The notes: generated by a model from the letters alone, not told the origin. Positions 29,791-39,097 are shown, counted from the stretch's first letter. The stretch: 64,000 nt of DNA from CAWGYQ01 sp963817395 (GCA_963817395.1 CAWFOC010000006.1:310001-374000), one strand, 5' to 3'. A program made the numbers and translations.

Positions 29791-30612
29791 TTGATCGACT
29801 CCCACTGTCATCTCGCCGACGAGGTGTTCAGCTCCGATCTCGGCGCAGTCGTCGAGCGGTGCCGTGATCACCGGCTTCGAACGGTTCTCTGCATCCTGGC
29901 CGCCGGAGGCGACCGTGAATCGGAGCAAGCCGATCGGTTGACGGCGCTCTGGTCAGACGTTCGGTTCGCCACAGGAGTGCACCCGCACCAGGCGGCAGAT
30001 TTCGCGGGGCGCGCCGACGAGGCGTGCCGCGTGGTGCGAGAGGCCGTGGATGGAAGAGGCGGGCTCGTGGCAATCGGCGAGATTGGCCTCGACTACCACT
30101 ACGATTTCGCGCCCAAGGACGTACAGCGGGATCTCTTCGGGGCGCAGATCGCACTGGCCTGCGAGCTCAATTTGCCAGTGATCATTCATACGCGCGAAGC
30201 CGACGAGCACACCCTCGACGTGCTGCGCAGGGAAGGGAAGGGTGAGGTCCGCGGCGTCTTCCATTGCTTTACGGGCGACGACAGTCTGGCGCGCGCGGCG
30301 CTCGATCTGGGGTTCATGCTCTCGTTTTCCGGCATCGTGACGTTTCCGCGGTCCGACGCGCTCCGGAACACGGCGCGGAGCATCCCGCTCGACCGCCTGT
30401 TGATCGAGACCGACAGCCCGTTTCTGGCGCCGGTTCCGCGTCGTGGTCAGCGGAACGAGCCGGCTTGGGTGTCGCACGTCGCGGATGCGCTGGCCGGTGC
30501 ACTCGGTATCACCGTCGATGAGCTGGAGCGAGCGACCGATGCGAACTTCGAGCGGCTCTTCGATCGATCGCCGGGTGCAGCCCTTGGTGCGTTCGACCCC
30601 TCGATTGCCTAA
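29791..30612 (+). CDS. tatD: TatD-family metal-dependent hydrolase
   Basis: TTG 29791 gives LIDSHCHLAD, the usual TatD N-terminus; upstream codons in this frame are Arg/Pro-rich and lack a good start. About 273 residues. Metal ligands are visible in DSHCH, GVHPHQA, GEIGLDYHYD, IIHTREAD, FHCFTG and ETDSPFLAP. TatD enzymes are 3'-5' DNases or hydrolases of the amidohydrolase superfamily. It lies between metG and the prenyltransferase gene. Confidence 0.85.
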   Translation: MIDSHCHLADEVFSSDLGAVVERCRDHRLRTVLCILAAGGDRESEQADRLTALWSDVRFATGVHPHQAADFAGRADEACRVVREAVDGRGGLVAIGEIGLDYHYDFAPKDVQRDLFGAQIALACELNLPVIIHTREADEHTLDVLRREGKGEVRGVFHCFTGDDSLARAALDLGFMLSFSGIVTFPRSDALRNTARSIPLDRLLIETDSPFLAPVPRRGQRNEPAWVSHVADALAGALGITVDELERATDANFERLFDRSPGAALGAFDPSIA

Positions 30613-30634
30613 CGTGGCCACGCGCAAGTATCAT
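30605..30634 (+). promoter_or_regulatory. Possible promoter 9 bases before an internal TTG start
   Basis: TTGCCT (30605-30610), 18-base spacer, TATCAT (30629-30634), then nine bases and TTG 30644. It would give a nearly leaderless message for a prenyl synthase starting at TTG 30644. Weak. Confidence 0.25.
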
Positions 30635-31657
30635 GGTCGGGCTTTGAGCGATACCATCCAGAAGCCGTCGAGCGTGGAACTGGGACACCTGCTGGAGCCG
30701 ATTCAGGGCGATCTCGAACGAGTCGAGCTCGAGTTTCGCCGCCATGTTCAGTCGCAGGTCGAGCTGATTCCGAAGATTGGCGACTACATTCAGCGCAGCG
30801 GCGGCAAACGGATCCGCCCCGCCGTGCTCCTGATGTCGTCGCGTCTCAGCGGATACCAGGGCGAGCTCGCCATTCTCTACGCCGCCGTGGTGGAGTTCAT
30901 CCACACGGCCACGCTTGTACACGACGACATCGTCGATGACTCGGACCTGAGGCGCGGCCGCCTGGCGGTGCATTCGCGCTGGGGCAACGACATTACGGTG
31001 CTGCTCGGGGACTACCTGTACATCAAGTCGATGGCGCTCGCCCTCAGTCAGGACACGCTGGAGGTCATCCGCCTGCTCTGCGACGTGACGTTGCGGATGA
31101 TCGAGGGCGAGCTCTATCAGCTGACGAAAAACGGCGATGTCGAGATCAGCGAGGAGGAGCATTTCGACATCATTCGCCGCAAGACCGCTTATCTGTTCGG
31201 CGGCTGCGCGCAGATCGGCGGGATGCTCGGCGGGCTGCGCGCCGAGGAGCAGCGCGCCCTCCAGGCGTACGGGTTCAATCTCGGCGTCGCGTTTCAGCTC
31301 GTCGATGACTTGCTCGATTTCACCGGCGACGCCGAGGCGCTCGGCAAGCCGATCGGCGGCGATCTGTGTGAAGGAAAAATCACCCTGCCGATCATCCATC
31401 TACTGAGCGACAACAACGGAAACGGTGATCACGCGGCAGATTTGATCCGCGACGTCGTGCGCGAGAGAACCGTCACGCGGGAGCGGTGGCAGGAAATCGT
31501 CCGGCTGTTGCGGGAGAGCCGTGCAACTGAGTATGCCTACCGGAAGGCCGTCGAGTTTGCGACCGCCGCCAAGAATCACCTCTACGTCTTTCCGCCATCC
31601 GAGCAGCGTGACGCGCTGCTTTCCCTGCCAGACTATCTGCTTTCGCGCGATCGGTAG
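30614..31657 (+). CDS. Polyprenyl diphosphate synthase
   Basis: GTG 30614 begins one base after the tatD stop; TTG 30644 is an alternative start. About 347 residues from GTG. The two aspartate-rich Mg-diphosphate motifs are DDIVDD near residue 104 and DDLLDF near residue 231. GGKRIRP near residue 59 binds IPP. It elongates isoprenoids (hepta/octaprenyl type), probably for quinone side chains or carrier lipid. Chain length cannot be read with certainty. Confidence 0.88.
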   Translation: MATRKYHGRALSDTIQKPSSVELGHLLEPIQGDLERVELEFRRHVQSQVELIPKIGDYIQRSGGKRIRPAVLLMSSRLSGYQGELAILYAAVVEFIHTATLVHDDIVDDSDLRRGRLAVHSRWGNDITVLLGDYLYIKSMALALSQDTLEVIRLLCDVTLRMIEGELYQLTKNGDVEISEEEHFDIIRRKTAYLFGGCAQIGGMLGGLRAEEQRALQAYGFNLGVAFQLVDDLLDFTGDAEALGKPIGGDLCEGKITLPIIHLLSDNNGNGDHAADLIRDVVRERTVTRERWQEIVRLLRESRATEYAYRKAVEFATAAKNHLYVFPPSEQRDALLSLPDYLLSRDR

Positions 31658-31703
31658 GTAGAGCCCGGCAGAGCCGGCCCCGTTTCGGTGGCCGGGTGTT
31701 CGC

Positions 31704-33729
31704 ATGACCGACCCTCGCACTCGCATTCGCCAGCTGCGCGACGAGATTCGTCGCCACGAAGAGCGTTACTACGTGCTCGCCGATCCGGAAATCGCCGACG
31801 CCGAGTTCGATGCCCTCGTGCGGGAACTCAGCGCACTCGAGGCGGCGCATCCCGATCTCGTGACGCCTGATTCCCCCACGCAACGAATCGGCGGCCGACC
31901 CGCCGAGGCCTTTGCCACCGTCGTCCATGCGGCGCCGATGCTGAGCCTGGACAACGCGTACAGCGAAGACGAGCTGAAGGAATTCGACGCCCGCGTCCGC
32001 CGCGGGCTGAGCGAGCCGGGCATGCCCGAAACGCCGGTTGCCTACGTCACGGAGCTCAAGATCGATGGTCTTGGCATCGCGCTGACCTACGAGGACGGTG
32101 TTCTCGTGCGGGGGGCGACACGAGGGGACGGCGTTCGCGGGGAAGACGTGACGGCGAACGTCCGGACGATTCGCAGCGTGCCGTTGCGCCTGCGCGGCTC
32201 GCCGCCGCGAGCGCCTGGAGGTGCGTGGCGAGGTCTATCTGCCTCGGAGCGCCTTCGACCGAGTCAATCGTGAGCGTGAAGAGCAGGGGGAGCCGCTGTT
32301 CGCGAATCCTCGGAACGCGGCAGCTGGGACGATGCGCAATGTGGAGCCCGGGCACGTGGCTCGGCGCGGTCTCGGCGCCTTCTTCTATCAGCTGCTCACA
32401 GACGACCCGCCTTCGGCTCACGCCGAGACCCTCCGGACACTCACCGATTGGGGCTTGCCGGTCGAACCGCATTGGGCCCGGTGCGACGGGCTCGACGCGG
32501 TTTGGGACGTTTGTCAGCACTGGGCCGAAAGGCGCGCCACGCTCGACTTCGGTACCGACGGGGTCGTCGTCAAGGTCGATCGCCTCGGGGATCGGCAGAG
32601 GCTCGGGGCCACCACCAAGTTTCCCCGGTGGGCGGTCGCGTTCAAGTTTCCGGCCGAGCAGGCGACGACCCGGCTGGTGGCCATTCGTGTCAACGTGGGG
32701 CGCACCGGTGCCGTCACGCCCTACGCGGTGCTGGAGCCCGTCCGGCTGGGGGGCACGACCATCCAGATGGCCACCCTCCACAATGCCGAGGAGATTGCGC
32801 GGCGCGATATTCGGGAGGGCGACATCGTCCTCGTCGAAAAGGGCGGAGACGTGATTCCCAAGATCGTCCGACCTGAGCTCTCCAAGCGCGACGGCCATCT
32901 CGAGCCCTGGACGATGCCCACCCGGTGTCCGGTTTGTCATAGCGAGCTCGAACGGCCCGCCGAAGAGGTCGTTTGGCGCTGTGAGAACGCATCATGTCCG
33001 GCCAGGCTGCGCCGCGGGTTGGAGCATTTTGCCTCGCGCCGGGCCATGAACATCGAGGGACTGGGGGACGCGCTCATCGACCAGCTTGTGTCGAAGGATC
33101 TGGTCGCCGACTATGCCGACCTGTATGGTCTTCGTGCCGAAACGCTGGCCGGCCTTGACCGCATGGGTAAGCGGTCGGCGGCCAAGCTCGTCGAGCAGAT
33201 CGAGCGAAGCAGGTCGACCGAGCTTTGGCGGGTGGTCTACGCCTTGGGAATCCGTCACGTCGGCGAGCGTGCCGCGCAGGTATTGGCGGGCGCGTTCGCG
33301 TCGATATCCGATCTGATGGAGGCTTCCGAAGCCGCTTTGCAGCAGGTGCCAGACGTGGGACCCATCGTCGCCCGGGCAGTTCGCCACCATTTCGACCAGC
33401 CGGGGAACCGCCGCCTGATTGAGCGCCTTCGGACCGCCGGCGTCAAGATGGAGGGCGGGGGCCCTGCACCCGCGGATGGGCCGCTGGCGGGCAAGATGTT
33501 CGTCCTCACGGGCACCCTGGCGTCGATGTCGCGGGACGAGGCTGGCGAGGCTATTACACGGCTGGGTGGACGCGTGTCGGGATCCGTCAGCCGCAAGACG
33601 GCCTATCTCGTGGCGGGCGCCGACGCAGGCAGCAAGCTTGAGCGCGCTCGAACCCTCGGCATCGAGACGCTCGACGAAGCGGCATTCCTGCGTCTGCTTC
33701 AGGCCCTTGCTATAATCAAGTCCTCATGA
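31704..33729 (+). CDS. ligA: NAD-dependent DNA ligase (frameshifted near 32210)
   Basis: ATG 31704; about 674 residues after removing one base near 32210. Ia domain (REEIRRHEERYY-like), adenylation Lys in TELKIDGLG near residue 120, OB fold (VGRTGAVTPYAVLEPV), zinc finger CPVC...CENASC near residue 412, HhH repeats, and a C-terminal BRCT domain (FVLTGTLASMSRDEA). It seals nicks in replication. The break lies between the adenylation motifs, in a GC-rich CCGCCGCG stretch. The stop overlaps the ATG of the protease gene (ATGA). Confidence 0.92.
33711..33716 (+). promoter_or_regulatory. Extended -10 (TGC-TATAAT) for the HtrA gene
   Basis: A perfect TATAAT with TG one base upstream, inside the last codons of ligA. 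The protease ATG (33726) begins nine bases later, so transcription would start about three bases before the ATG. No good -35 is visible, as is common for extended -10 promoters. Confidence 0.5.
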
Positions 33730-35246
33730 CGCGCCGGTTTACCGCGGTGACTCTGGGTCTCACGGCCACCGTGGCGTTTCTGGTGGGCCTCATTGTCGCC
33801 GGCTCCCTGGTGCCGACGCCCGCCATTTCCGGATCGACACGCCCGGCGACCTTGACGGCCCGCCGCGCGTCGCCGGTGTCGGCAACCTCCGCGCTGGTCA
33901 ATTTCGCGGACGTCGCCGAGCGGATCAATCCGGCCGTCGTCAACATCGACGCGACGTCGCGCGGTGATGCGATTCAGCGACGTTCCGCGCCGTCTGGACG
34001 CGATCTCTTCGACGAGCCCTCCGATTTCGGATCTCCGCGCGGCCAGCGCGAGGTGCCACGGCGCGGCGCGGGCAGTGGCTTCATCATCGATCGCGAGGGC
34101 TATATCCTGACGAACAACCATGTGGTCGATGGCGCGGACAGGATTACCGTCAAACTCTCCGATGGCCGTAACCTTCGCGCGCAGGTCGCCGGAACCGATC
34201 CCGATACGGATATCGCGCTGCTCAAAGTTGAATCGTCCCTGCCCCTCCCGGTGGCGCCCTTGGGAGATTCGACGACCTTGCGCGTTGGCGAATGGGTATG
34301 CGCCATTGGCAACCCTCTCGCGTACGAGCACACGGTCACGGTCGGCGTCGTCAGCTTCATCGGACGCAAGCTGTTCGACAACAGTCTCGATCACTACATT
34401 CAGACCGACGCGGCCATCAACTTCGGCAACAGCGGCGGGCCGCTCATCAATTCAGCCGGGGAAGTGATCGGCATCAATGCGGCGATCAGCTCGCGGGCCA
34501 GCAGCATCGGATTTGCGGTGCCGATCAACCAGGCCAACGCAATCCTCCCGCAGCTCAAGGCCAAGGGTCGGGTCTCACGCGGTTATATCGGTGTGGCGCT
34601 CAAGGACGTAGACCCCGATCTGCAGGAGTCGCTGAAGCTGAGCGTCTCCGAGGGCGCTCTCGTTCAGGACGTCACCACCGGGTCGCCCGGCGAGCGGGCC
34701 GGGCTCCAGGCCTACGATCTCATCGTGAGCGTCGACGACCAGCCGATGACCTCCAACGATCAGCTGATCCAGGAGATCTCCGCCCGCCAACCCGGATCGC
34801 TCGTCCGTCTCCGTGTCATCCGCAATGGCCGCGAGCTGCAAGTGGGCGTCAAGCTGGCCGAGCGGCCCGGTCGCGAGGCGCAGGAAGGCGCGGATGCTGA
34901 CGCCGAGCCACAGCCGGAAAAGCAGAACTCGGGTCCCACCGAGGCCACACCGGGCCTTGGGCTGCTCGTACGCGAGCTCGATCGCGACATGGCCAGGCGC
35001 CTGGGCGTCCCCAGCGGCTTGCGCGGCGTCGTCGTCTCGAAGGTCGAGGCCATGGGAGGCGCCTTCGATGCTGGCATCGAGCGAGGCTGGGTCGTGCTCG
35101 AGATCAACCGCACGCCCGTGAGCTCAGTGGTGGAATTCTGGCATCTCGTCCGCGACGCCCGGCCCGGCGATGTGCTGACCCTCTTCCTCTACGTGCCCGA
35201 CCTGGAGCAGCGGACCCTCCGAACGGTTCGCGTCGAAGCGCAATAG
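33726..35246 (+). CDS. HtrA/DegP-family periplasmic serine protease
   Basis: ATG 33726; 506 residues. N-terminal membrane/signal segment, then a trypsin-like domain with His in NNHVVDG near residue 131, Asp in DTDIALLK near residue 161 and Ser in GNSGGPL near residue 236. Two PDZ domains follow (about 280-380 and 410-500), separated by an acidic Glu/Pro linker. Two PDZs are the DegP/DegQ/MucD arrangement. It degrades or refolds damaged envelope proteins. An NtrC-type regulator follows after 20 bases. Confidence 0.9.
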   Translation: MTRRFTAVTLGLTATVAFLVGLIVAGSLVPTPAISGSTRPATLTARRASPVSATSALVNFADVAERINPAVVNIDATSRGDAIQRRSAPSGRDLFDEPSDFGSPRGQREVPRRGAGSGFIIDREGYILTNNHVVDGADRITVKLSDGRNLRAQVAGTDPDTDIALLKVESSLPLPVAPLGDSTTLRVGEWVCAIGNPLAYEHTVTVGVVSFIGRKLFDNSLDHYIQTDAAINFGNSGGPLINSAGEVIGINAAISSRASSIGFAVPINQANAILPQLKAKGRVSRGYIGVALKDVDPDLQESLKLSVSEGALVQDVTTGSPGERAGLQAYDLIVSVDDQPMTSNDQLIQEISARQPGSLVRLRVIRNGRELQVGVKLAERPGREAQEGADADAEPQPEKQNSGPTEATPGLGLLVRELDRDMARRLGVPSGLRGVVVSKVEAMGGAFDAGIERGWVVLEINRTPVSSVVEFWHLVRDARPGDVLTLFLYVPDLEQRTLRTVRVEAQ

Positions 35247-35266
35247 CCCTCGCGTCCGGCCTCGGC

Positions 35267-36637
35267 ATGAAGCCGCGCATTCTGGTGATCGACGACGAAC
35301 CGGCGATTCGTGACTCGATGAAGATGATTCTCGAGTACGAGGGGTATGAGTGTGTACGGGCCGCGACCGGGCAGGAAGGCGTGGCGATTGTTCAGAAAGA
35401 CGCACCCGACCTCGTCTTCCTGGACGTCAAGATGCCTGGCATGGACGGCATCGAGGTGCTCAAGCTGCTCAGAGGTGTGGACGAGCGCCTCCCCGTCGTG
35501 ATGATCTCCGGACATGGCACGACCGAAACGACCGTCGAGGCGATCAAGCTCGGTGCCGAGGATTTCATTCCCAAACCCTTTGAGCGCGAACGTATCCTCC
35601 AGACCGTCAAGCTTGTGTTGGAAAAGGCGCGGCTGACGGACGAGAATCGATCGCTTCGGAAGGTCATCGAGCTCCGGCATCAGATGGTCGGCAAGAGCGC
35701 GGCTTTGCGACGGGTGATGGAGGCGGTCAGACGGGCGGCGCCCACCAACGCGAGCGTGCTGCTCCTTGGCGAGAGCGGTGTCGGCAAGGAGCTCGTGGCG
35801 AGAACGATTCACGGCAACAGCCTGCGCAGTCGCGAGCGCTTCGTGCAGGTCAACTGTGCGGCGATTCCCGACGAGCTGATCGAATCGGAGCTCTTCGGCC
35901 ACGAAAAGGGGTCGTTCACCGGCGCCACCGAGAAGCAGATTGGCAAGTTCGAGCAGGCCGACCGGGGGACGATCTTCCTCGACGAAATCGGCGACATGAG
36001 TTTCAAGACTCAGGCGAAGGTGCTTCGAGTGCTCCAGGAGGGCGAGGTGGAGCGGCTCGGCTCGGCGCGAACGATCAAGGTGGACGTTCGTGTGATTTCG
36101 GCGACGAACAAGACTCTGGAAGAGGAAATCGAGAAGGGCACGTTTCGCGAGGATCTCTACTTTCGTCTTGCCGTCATTCCCATCGACGTCCCCCCCTTGC
36201 GGGAACGCAATGAAGACATCCAGCTCCTCGTTCCTCATTTCATCGACCAGCTGGCGCGCGAGAACAATCTGAAGGCCAAGCGTGTCACGCCGGCGGCCAT
36301 GGAAGCGCTTCAGCGCCATCACTGGAAGGGGAATATCCGCGAGCTCCGGAATACCGTCGAGCGCATGCTCATCATGAGTGCCGGGGATGCCATCGATGTT
36401 ACCGATCTGCCTGACAGCGTGAGGTTTGACCGTACTCCGCGAGTGCCCGATAATGGAGGGCAGAAGCCCGGCACGCTCCGGGAGTTCAAGGAGAATGCCG
36501 AGCGAGCGTTTCTGGTGGAGAAGCTCCGCGAGAGCGGGTGGAACATCTCGAAGACAGCGGAGGTCATCGGGACGCCGCGCAGCAATCTCTACAAGAAGCT
36601 CGAGCAGTATCGCATCAGCCAGGAAACCGATGGCTGA
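35267..36637 (+). CDS. NtrC-family sigma54-dependent response regulator
   Basis: ATG 35267; 456 residues. Receiver domain with phospho-acceptor Asp near residue 53 in FLDVKMPGMDG. AAA+ domain with Walker A GESGVGKE near residue 168, the sigma54-contact loop GSFTGA near residue 215 (Ser instead of Ala, which many active members have), Walker B TIFLDEIGD near residue 237, and the arginine-finger region. The C-terminal Fis-type HTH is NISKTAEVIGTPRSNLYKKL. No cognate histidine kinase is adjacent. It follows the HtrA gene. Confidence 0.92.
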   Translation: MKPRILVIDDEPAIRDSMKMILEYEGYECVRAATGQEGVAIVQKDAPDLVFLDVKMPGMDGIEVLKLLRGVDERLPVVMISGHGTTETTVEAIKLGAEDFIPKPFERERILQTVKLVLEKARLTDENRSLRKVIELRHQMVGKSAALRRVMEAVRRAAPTNASVLLLGESGVGKELVARTIHGNSLRSRERFVQVNCAAIPDELIESELFGHEKGSFTGATEKQIGKFEQADRGTIFLDEIGDMSFKTQAKVLRVLQEGEVERLGSARTIKVDVRVISATNKTLEEEIEKGTFREDLYFRLAVIPIDVPPLRERNEDIQLLVPHFIDQLARENNLKAKRVTPAAMEALQRHHWKGNIRELRNTVERMLIMSAGDAIDVTDLPDSVRFDRTPRVPDNGGQKPGTLREFKENAERAFLVEKLRESGWNISKTAEVIGTPRSNLYKKLEQYRISQETDG

Positions 36638-36808
36638 CATGGTTCTTTGACATTCCGCCGCAGTGAGTCAGACGACCGCCGCCTGCCGTCGTGCGCCGCA
36701 AGGCGGACGCCGGCGCGGGGGAGGAAAGTCCGAACTCCAGAGGGCAGTGCGCCGGGTAACCCCCGGTCAGGGCAACCTGAAGGACAGTGGCACAGAAAAC
36801 ATACCGCC

Positions 36809-36915
36809 CGCCTTCGCGCTCGGCTCTTCGACGCTCGCGCTACGGCGTGGCAAGCCCCCGTCATCGGAGCTTGCTGCGCCGAAGCGCGACGACCGAAGGG
36901 CGGAGCGCGAAGGCG
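36809..36915 (+). repeat. Long imperfect palindrome inside rnpB P12
   Basis: A 13-bp perfect outer stem pairs 36809-36821 with 36903-36915. Inner stems include TCGCGCT/AGCGCGA and GCAAGC/GCTTGC around a CCG-TCAT-CGG tip. The whole element folds as one arm that replaces the short P12 of E. coli RNase P RNA. Confidence 0.6.
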
Positions 36916-37091
36916 AGTAAGGGTGAAAAGGTGCGGTAAGAGCGCACCGCGCCGACCGCAAGGCCGGTGGCAGGCAAAACCCCGCACGGAGCAAGGCCAA
37001 ATAGGGAGGCGCTCGAGGACGGCCCGTCCGAAGCCTCCGGGTAGGTCGCTTGATTCGGCCAGCGATGGCCGAACTAGAGGAATGGTCGTCA

Positions 37092-37134
37092 CCCTGAGCG
37101 AGCCTTCGGCGTGAGCCGAGGGCGAGTCGAAGGG
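37092..37134 (+). repeat. Palindromic element at the P19 position of rnpB
   Basis: It starts CCCTGAGCGAGCC and ends GAGTCGAAGGG, with internal GCC/GGC pairing. It sits between the conserved GGTCGTCA and ACAGAATTCGGC blocks. It resembles widely seen intergenic palindromes of GC-rich bacteria (recollection, not checked). Confidence 0.5.
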
Positions 37135-37166
37135 AACAGAATTCGGCTTACGGCGCGCTGCGGCGG

Positions 37167-37332
37167 AACCTTGTTCGGCACGGCGAAACTCCAGGTCTCA
37201 GGACAGAACCAGCTCCAGTTCCCAGGGCGGGGCCGCAGCCGTCTGCTCGGACGGTGGCCTAAGCGTCAGGCCCCACAACGACTGACCCTCGAGGACTACG
37301 AGCGGTGACGACGGCCGCTGATTGAGGAGCGT
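37167..37332. other. Intergenic spacer between rnpB and the epimerase gene
   Basis: 166 bases with no convincing gene. Small frames here share no codon pattern with known proteins. A T-run terminator for rnpB is not visible. Confidence 0.4.
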
Positions 37333-38271
37333 ATGGGTTCCTATCTCGTCACCGGCGGAGCAGGATTCATCGGATCGCACCTGACGGAGGCGCTGCAGCG
37401 CCGTGGGGAGCCCGTGCGGGTCGTCGACAGTTTCGTGACAGGTCACCGCGAGAACTTGTCGCATCTCGCGGCGGTCGAGATCATTCAGGGCGATCTGGCG
37501 GACTTCGACGTCGCGCGACGCGCCGTGGCCGACGTGGATTATGTGCTTCATCAGGCCGCCATTCCCTCGGTGCCGCGATCGGTTCAGGATCCCATCACGT
37601 CACATCGCGCAAACGTGAACGCGTCGCTGAACGTGCTGGTCGCGGCGCGGGAGGCTGGCGTCAAGCGTGTCGTGTATGCCGGCTCGTCTTCGGTGTACGG
37701 GAGCTCCCAGCAGCTTCCCAAGCGCGAAGACATGACCGGCGACACCCTGTCTCCCTATGCGCTCCAGAAGAAAGTGGGCGAGGATTACGCGCGCCTTTTC
37801 ACTGCGCTCTACGGTCTCGAGACGGTGACCATCCGTTACTTCAACGTGTTCGGCCCGCGGCAGGATCCGTCTTCGCCCTACTCGGGTGTCATTTCCCTTT
37901 TTATCAGCAAGCTGCTCGCCAACGATCGCCCCGTCATCTACGGCGACGGCGAGCAGACGCGTGATTTCACCTATGTGGCCAACGTCGTCGACGGCGTGCT
38001 GCGCGCCTGCACGGCGGCGGATGTCAGTGGCCGGGCCATCAACGTGGCCACCGGCGGCCGGGTCTCGATCAATCAACTCTTCAAGGCGGTGCGAGACATC
38101 CTCGGGTCGAGCCTCGAGCCTGTCTACGCGCCCGCGCGCCAGGGGGATGTGCGTCATTCCCAGGCGGACATCTCGCTGGCTGGCGAGCGCCTCGGCTACA
38201 AGCCTCTCGTAGAGTTTGAAGAGGGCCTGCGTCTGACAGTGGACTGGTACCGGGAAAATCTGCCGTCGTGA
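37333..38271 (+). CDS. UDP-glucose/GlcNAc 4-epimerase-like SDR
   Basis: ATG 37333; 312 residues, complete. Rossmann motif TGGAGFIGSH near residue 7. Ser-Ser-Ser-Val-Tyr (AGSSSVYGSS) near residue 117 and catalytic Tyr-x3-Lys in SPYALQKKVGE near residue 141. RYFNVFGPRQDPSSPYSGV and GDGEQTRDFTYV are typical of WbpP/GalE-like 4-epimerases. It supplies sugar nucleotides, probably for surface glycan synthesis. GAGG-type ribosome site before the ATG. Confidence 0.85.
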   Translation: MGSYLVTGGAGFIGSHLTEALQRRGEPVRVVDSFVTGHRENLSHLAAVEIIQGDLADFDVARRAVADVDYVLHQAAIPSVPRSVQDPITSHRANVNASLNVLVAAREAGVKRVVYAGSSSVYGSSQQLPKREDMTGDTLSPYALQKKVGEDYARLFTALYGLETVTIRYFNVFGPRQDPSSPYSGVISLFISKLLANDRPVIYGDGEQTRDFTYVANVVDGVLRACTAADVSGRAINVATGGRVSINQLFKAVRDILGSSLEPVYAPARQGDVRHSQADISLAGERLGYKPLVEFEEGLRLTVDWYRENLPS

Positions 38272-38279
38272 ACGAGGGA

Positions 38280-39053
38280 CTAGCCCTCTTCGCGCTCCCA
38301 GGCGTGGCCGCAGGTCGTACACCGGAACCACGTCGACTCCGCTCCGGTCACGAGTTGCTCCACCCGACGGATGGTCTTGCAGCGCGGGCACTGACGAGCC
38401 TCCGTTTGTGACGCGACGCTCGGGTGCTGCCTGATACGCTCGGTAATCGTCTTGATCAGGTGCTGCGCGACGTCGTCGTCAGCGGCGGCGACAGCGAGCG
38501 GCGCCGGCGTCGATTCACGCTGCGCGATCGGCTCGCTCGGTCGTGCCAGGTGCTCACGGAGCCGGATCTCGCTCATGACGAAGGCCGCTAGATCGGCGAG
38601 CAGCAGGCGATCGTCCGGGGTCCACTGGCGTGGTTTCGAGTCGATGGCGCAAATGGTGCCCACCACGTGTCCGCCGTCGCTCGTGAGGGGGTGGCCGGCG
38701 TAGGCCGCCACGCCCAGGTCCTTCACGGCGGGGTGCTCGGCGAACAGTGGATGCCGCCTGGCGTTCTCGACGAAAAGCGGCTGGCCAGACGTCACGACGT
38801 GCTGGCAGATCGAGTGCGAAAGCGGGATCTCGCGGCGCGAGAGCCACGGCTCCGGGAAGCCGAAGCCGCTCTTCAGGAACTGGCGACGTTCGTCGACGAC
38901 CGAGATGAGCGAGGTTGGGACGCGAAACACTCGCAGCGCGAGGCGCGCGATCCGGTCGAAGGAGGCTTCGACCGGGGAGTCCAGGAGGGCAGTCCGCTGG
39001 ACCGCTGACAGGCGGTCGAGGTCGAGCAGTGTCCGGTGATCAGCTTCGTCCAT
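38280..39053 (-). CDS. GAF-domain protein with C-terminal zinc ribbon
   Basis: ATG 39053 (MDEADHRTLLDLDRL); 257 residues. The frame stays open upstream to 39359, but those codons are Arg-rich and unlike a protein. Residues ~15-165 form a GAF domain of the type starting with ALLDSPVEASFDRIARLA and containing DERRQFLKS and PLSHSICQHVV. The last ~35 residues hold CPRC and CTTC pairs (a zinc ribbon ending GHAWEREEG). No output domain is present, so it may act as a small sensor or adaptor. Convergent with the epimerase gene (8-base gap). Confidence 0.7.
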   Translation of the reverse strand: MDEADHRTLLDLDRLSAVQRTALLDSPVEASFDRIARLALRVFRVPTSLISVVDERRQFLKSGFGFPEPWLSRREIPLSHSICQHVVTSGQPLFVENARRHPLFAEHPAVKDLGVAAYAGHPLTSDGGHVVGTICAIDSKPRQWTPDDRLLLADLAAFVMSEIRLREHLARPSEPIAQRESTPAPLAVAAADDDVAQHLIKTITERIRQHPSVASQTEARQCPRCKTIRRVEQLVTGAESTWFRCTTCGHAWEREEG

Positions 39054-39097
39054 GACCAGCACGCCAGCGTCGAGGATCGTCCCGCTTCCCGCTGTGG

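Larger units (their letters stand above)
36655..37166 (+). ncRNA. rnpB: RNase P RNA (class A) with two extra hairpin insertions
   Basis: Conserved blocks are in order: GAGGAAAGTCCG, CAGGGCAACCTGAAGGACAGTGG-like segment, AAGGGTGAAAAGGTGCGGTAAGAGCGCACC region, GGCAAAACCCCGC...GAGCAAGGCCAAATAGG, GGTAGGTCGCTTGA, and ACAGAATTCGGCTTAC. P1 is formed by CCGCCGCAG (36655-36663) and CTGCGGCGG (37158-37166), which sets the ends. P12 is lengthened by a long hairpin (36809-36915), and a hairpin sits in the P19 position (37092-37134). The catalytic core looks intact. It lies 17 bases after the NtrC-type gene; no promoter is obvious. Confidence 0.93.

Noticed and set aside
35189..36640. 483-residue minus-strand ORF
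   Set aside because: It is fully antisense to the NtrC-type regulator, whose motifs are unmistakable.
36647..37308. Small ORFs over rnpB
   Set aside because: They overlap the conserved RNase P RNA blocks, and none shows protein-like sequence.
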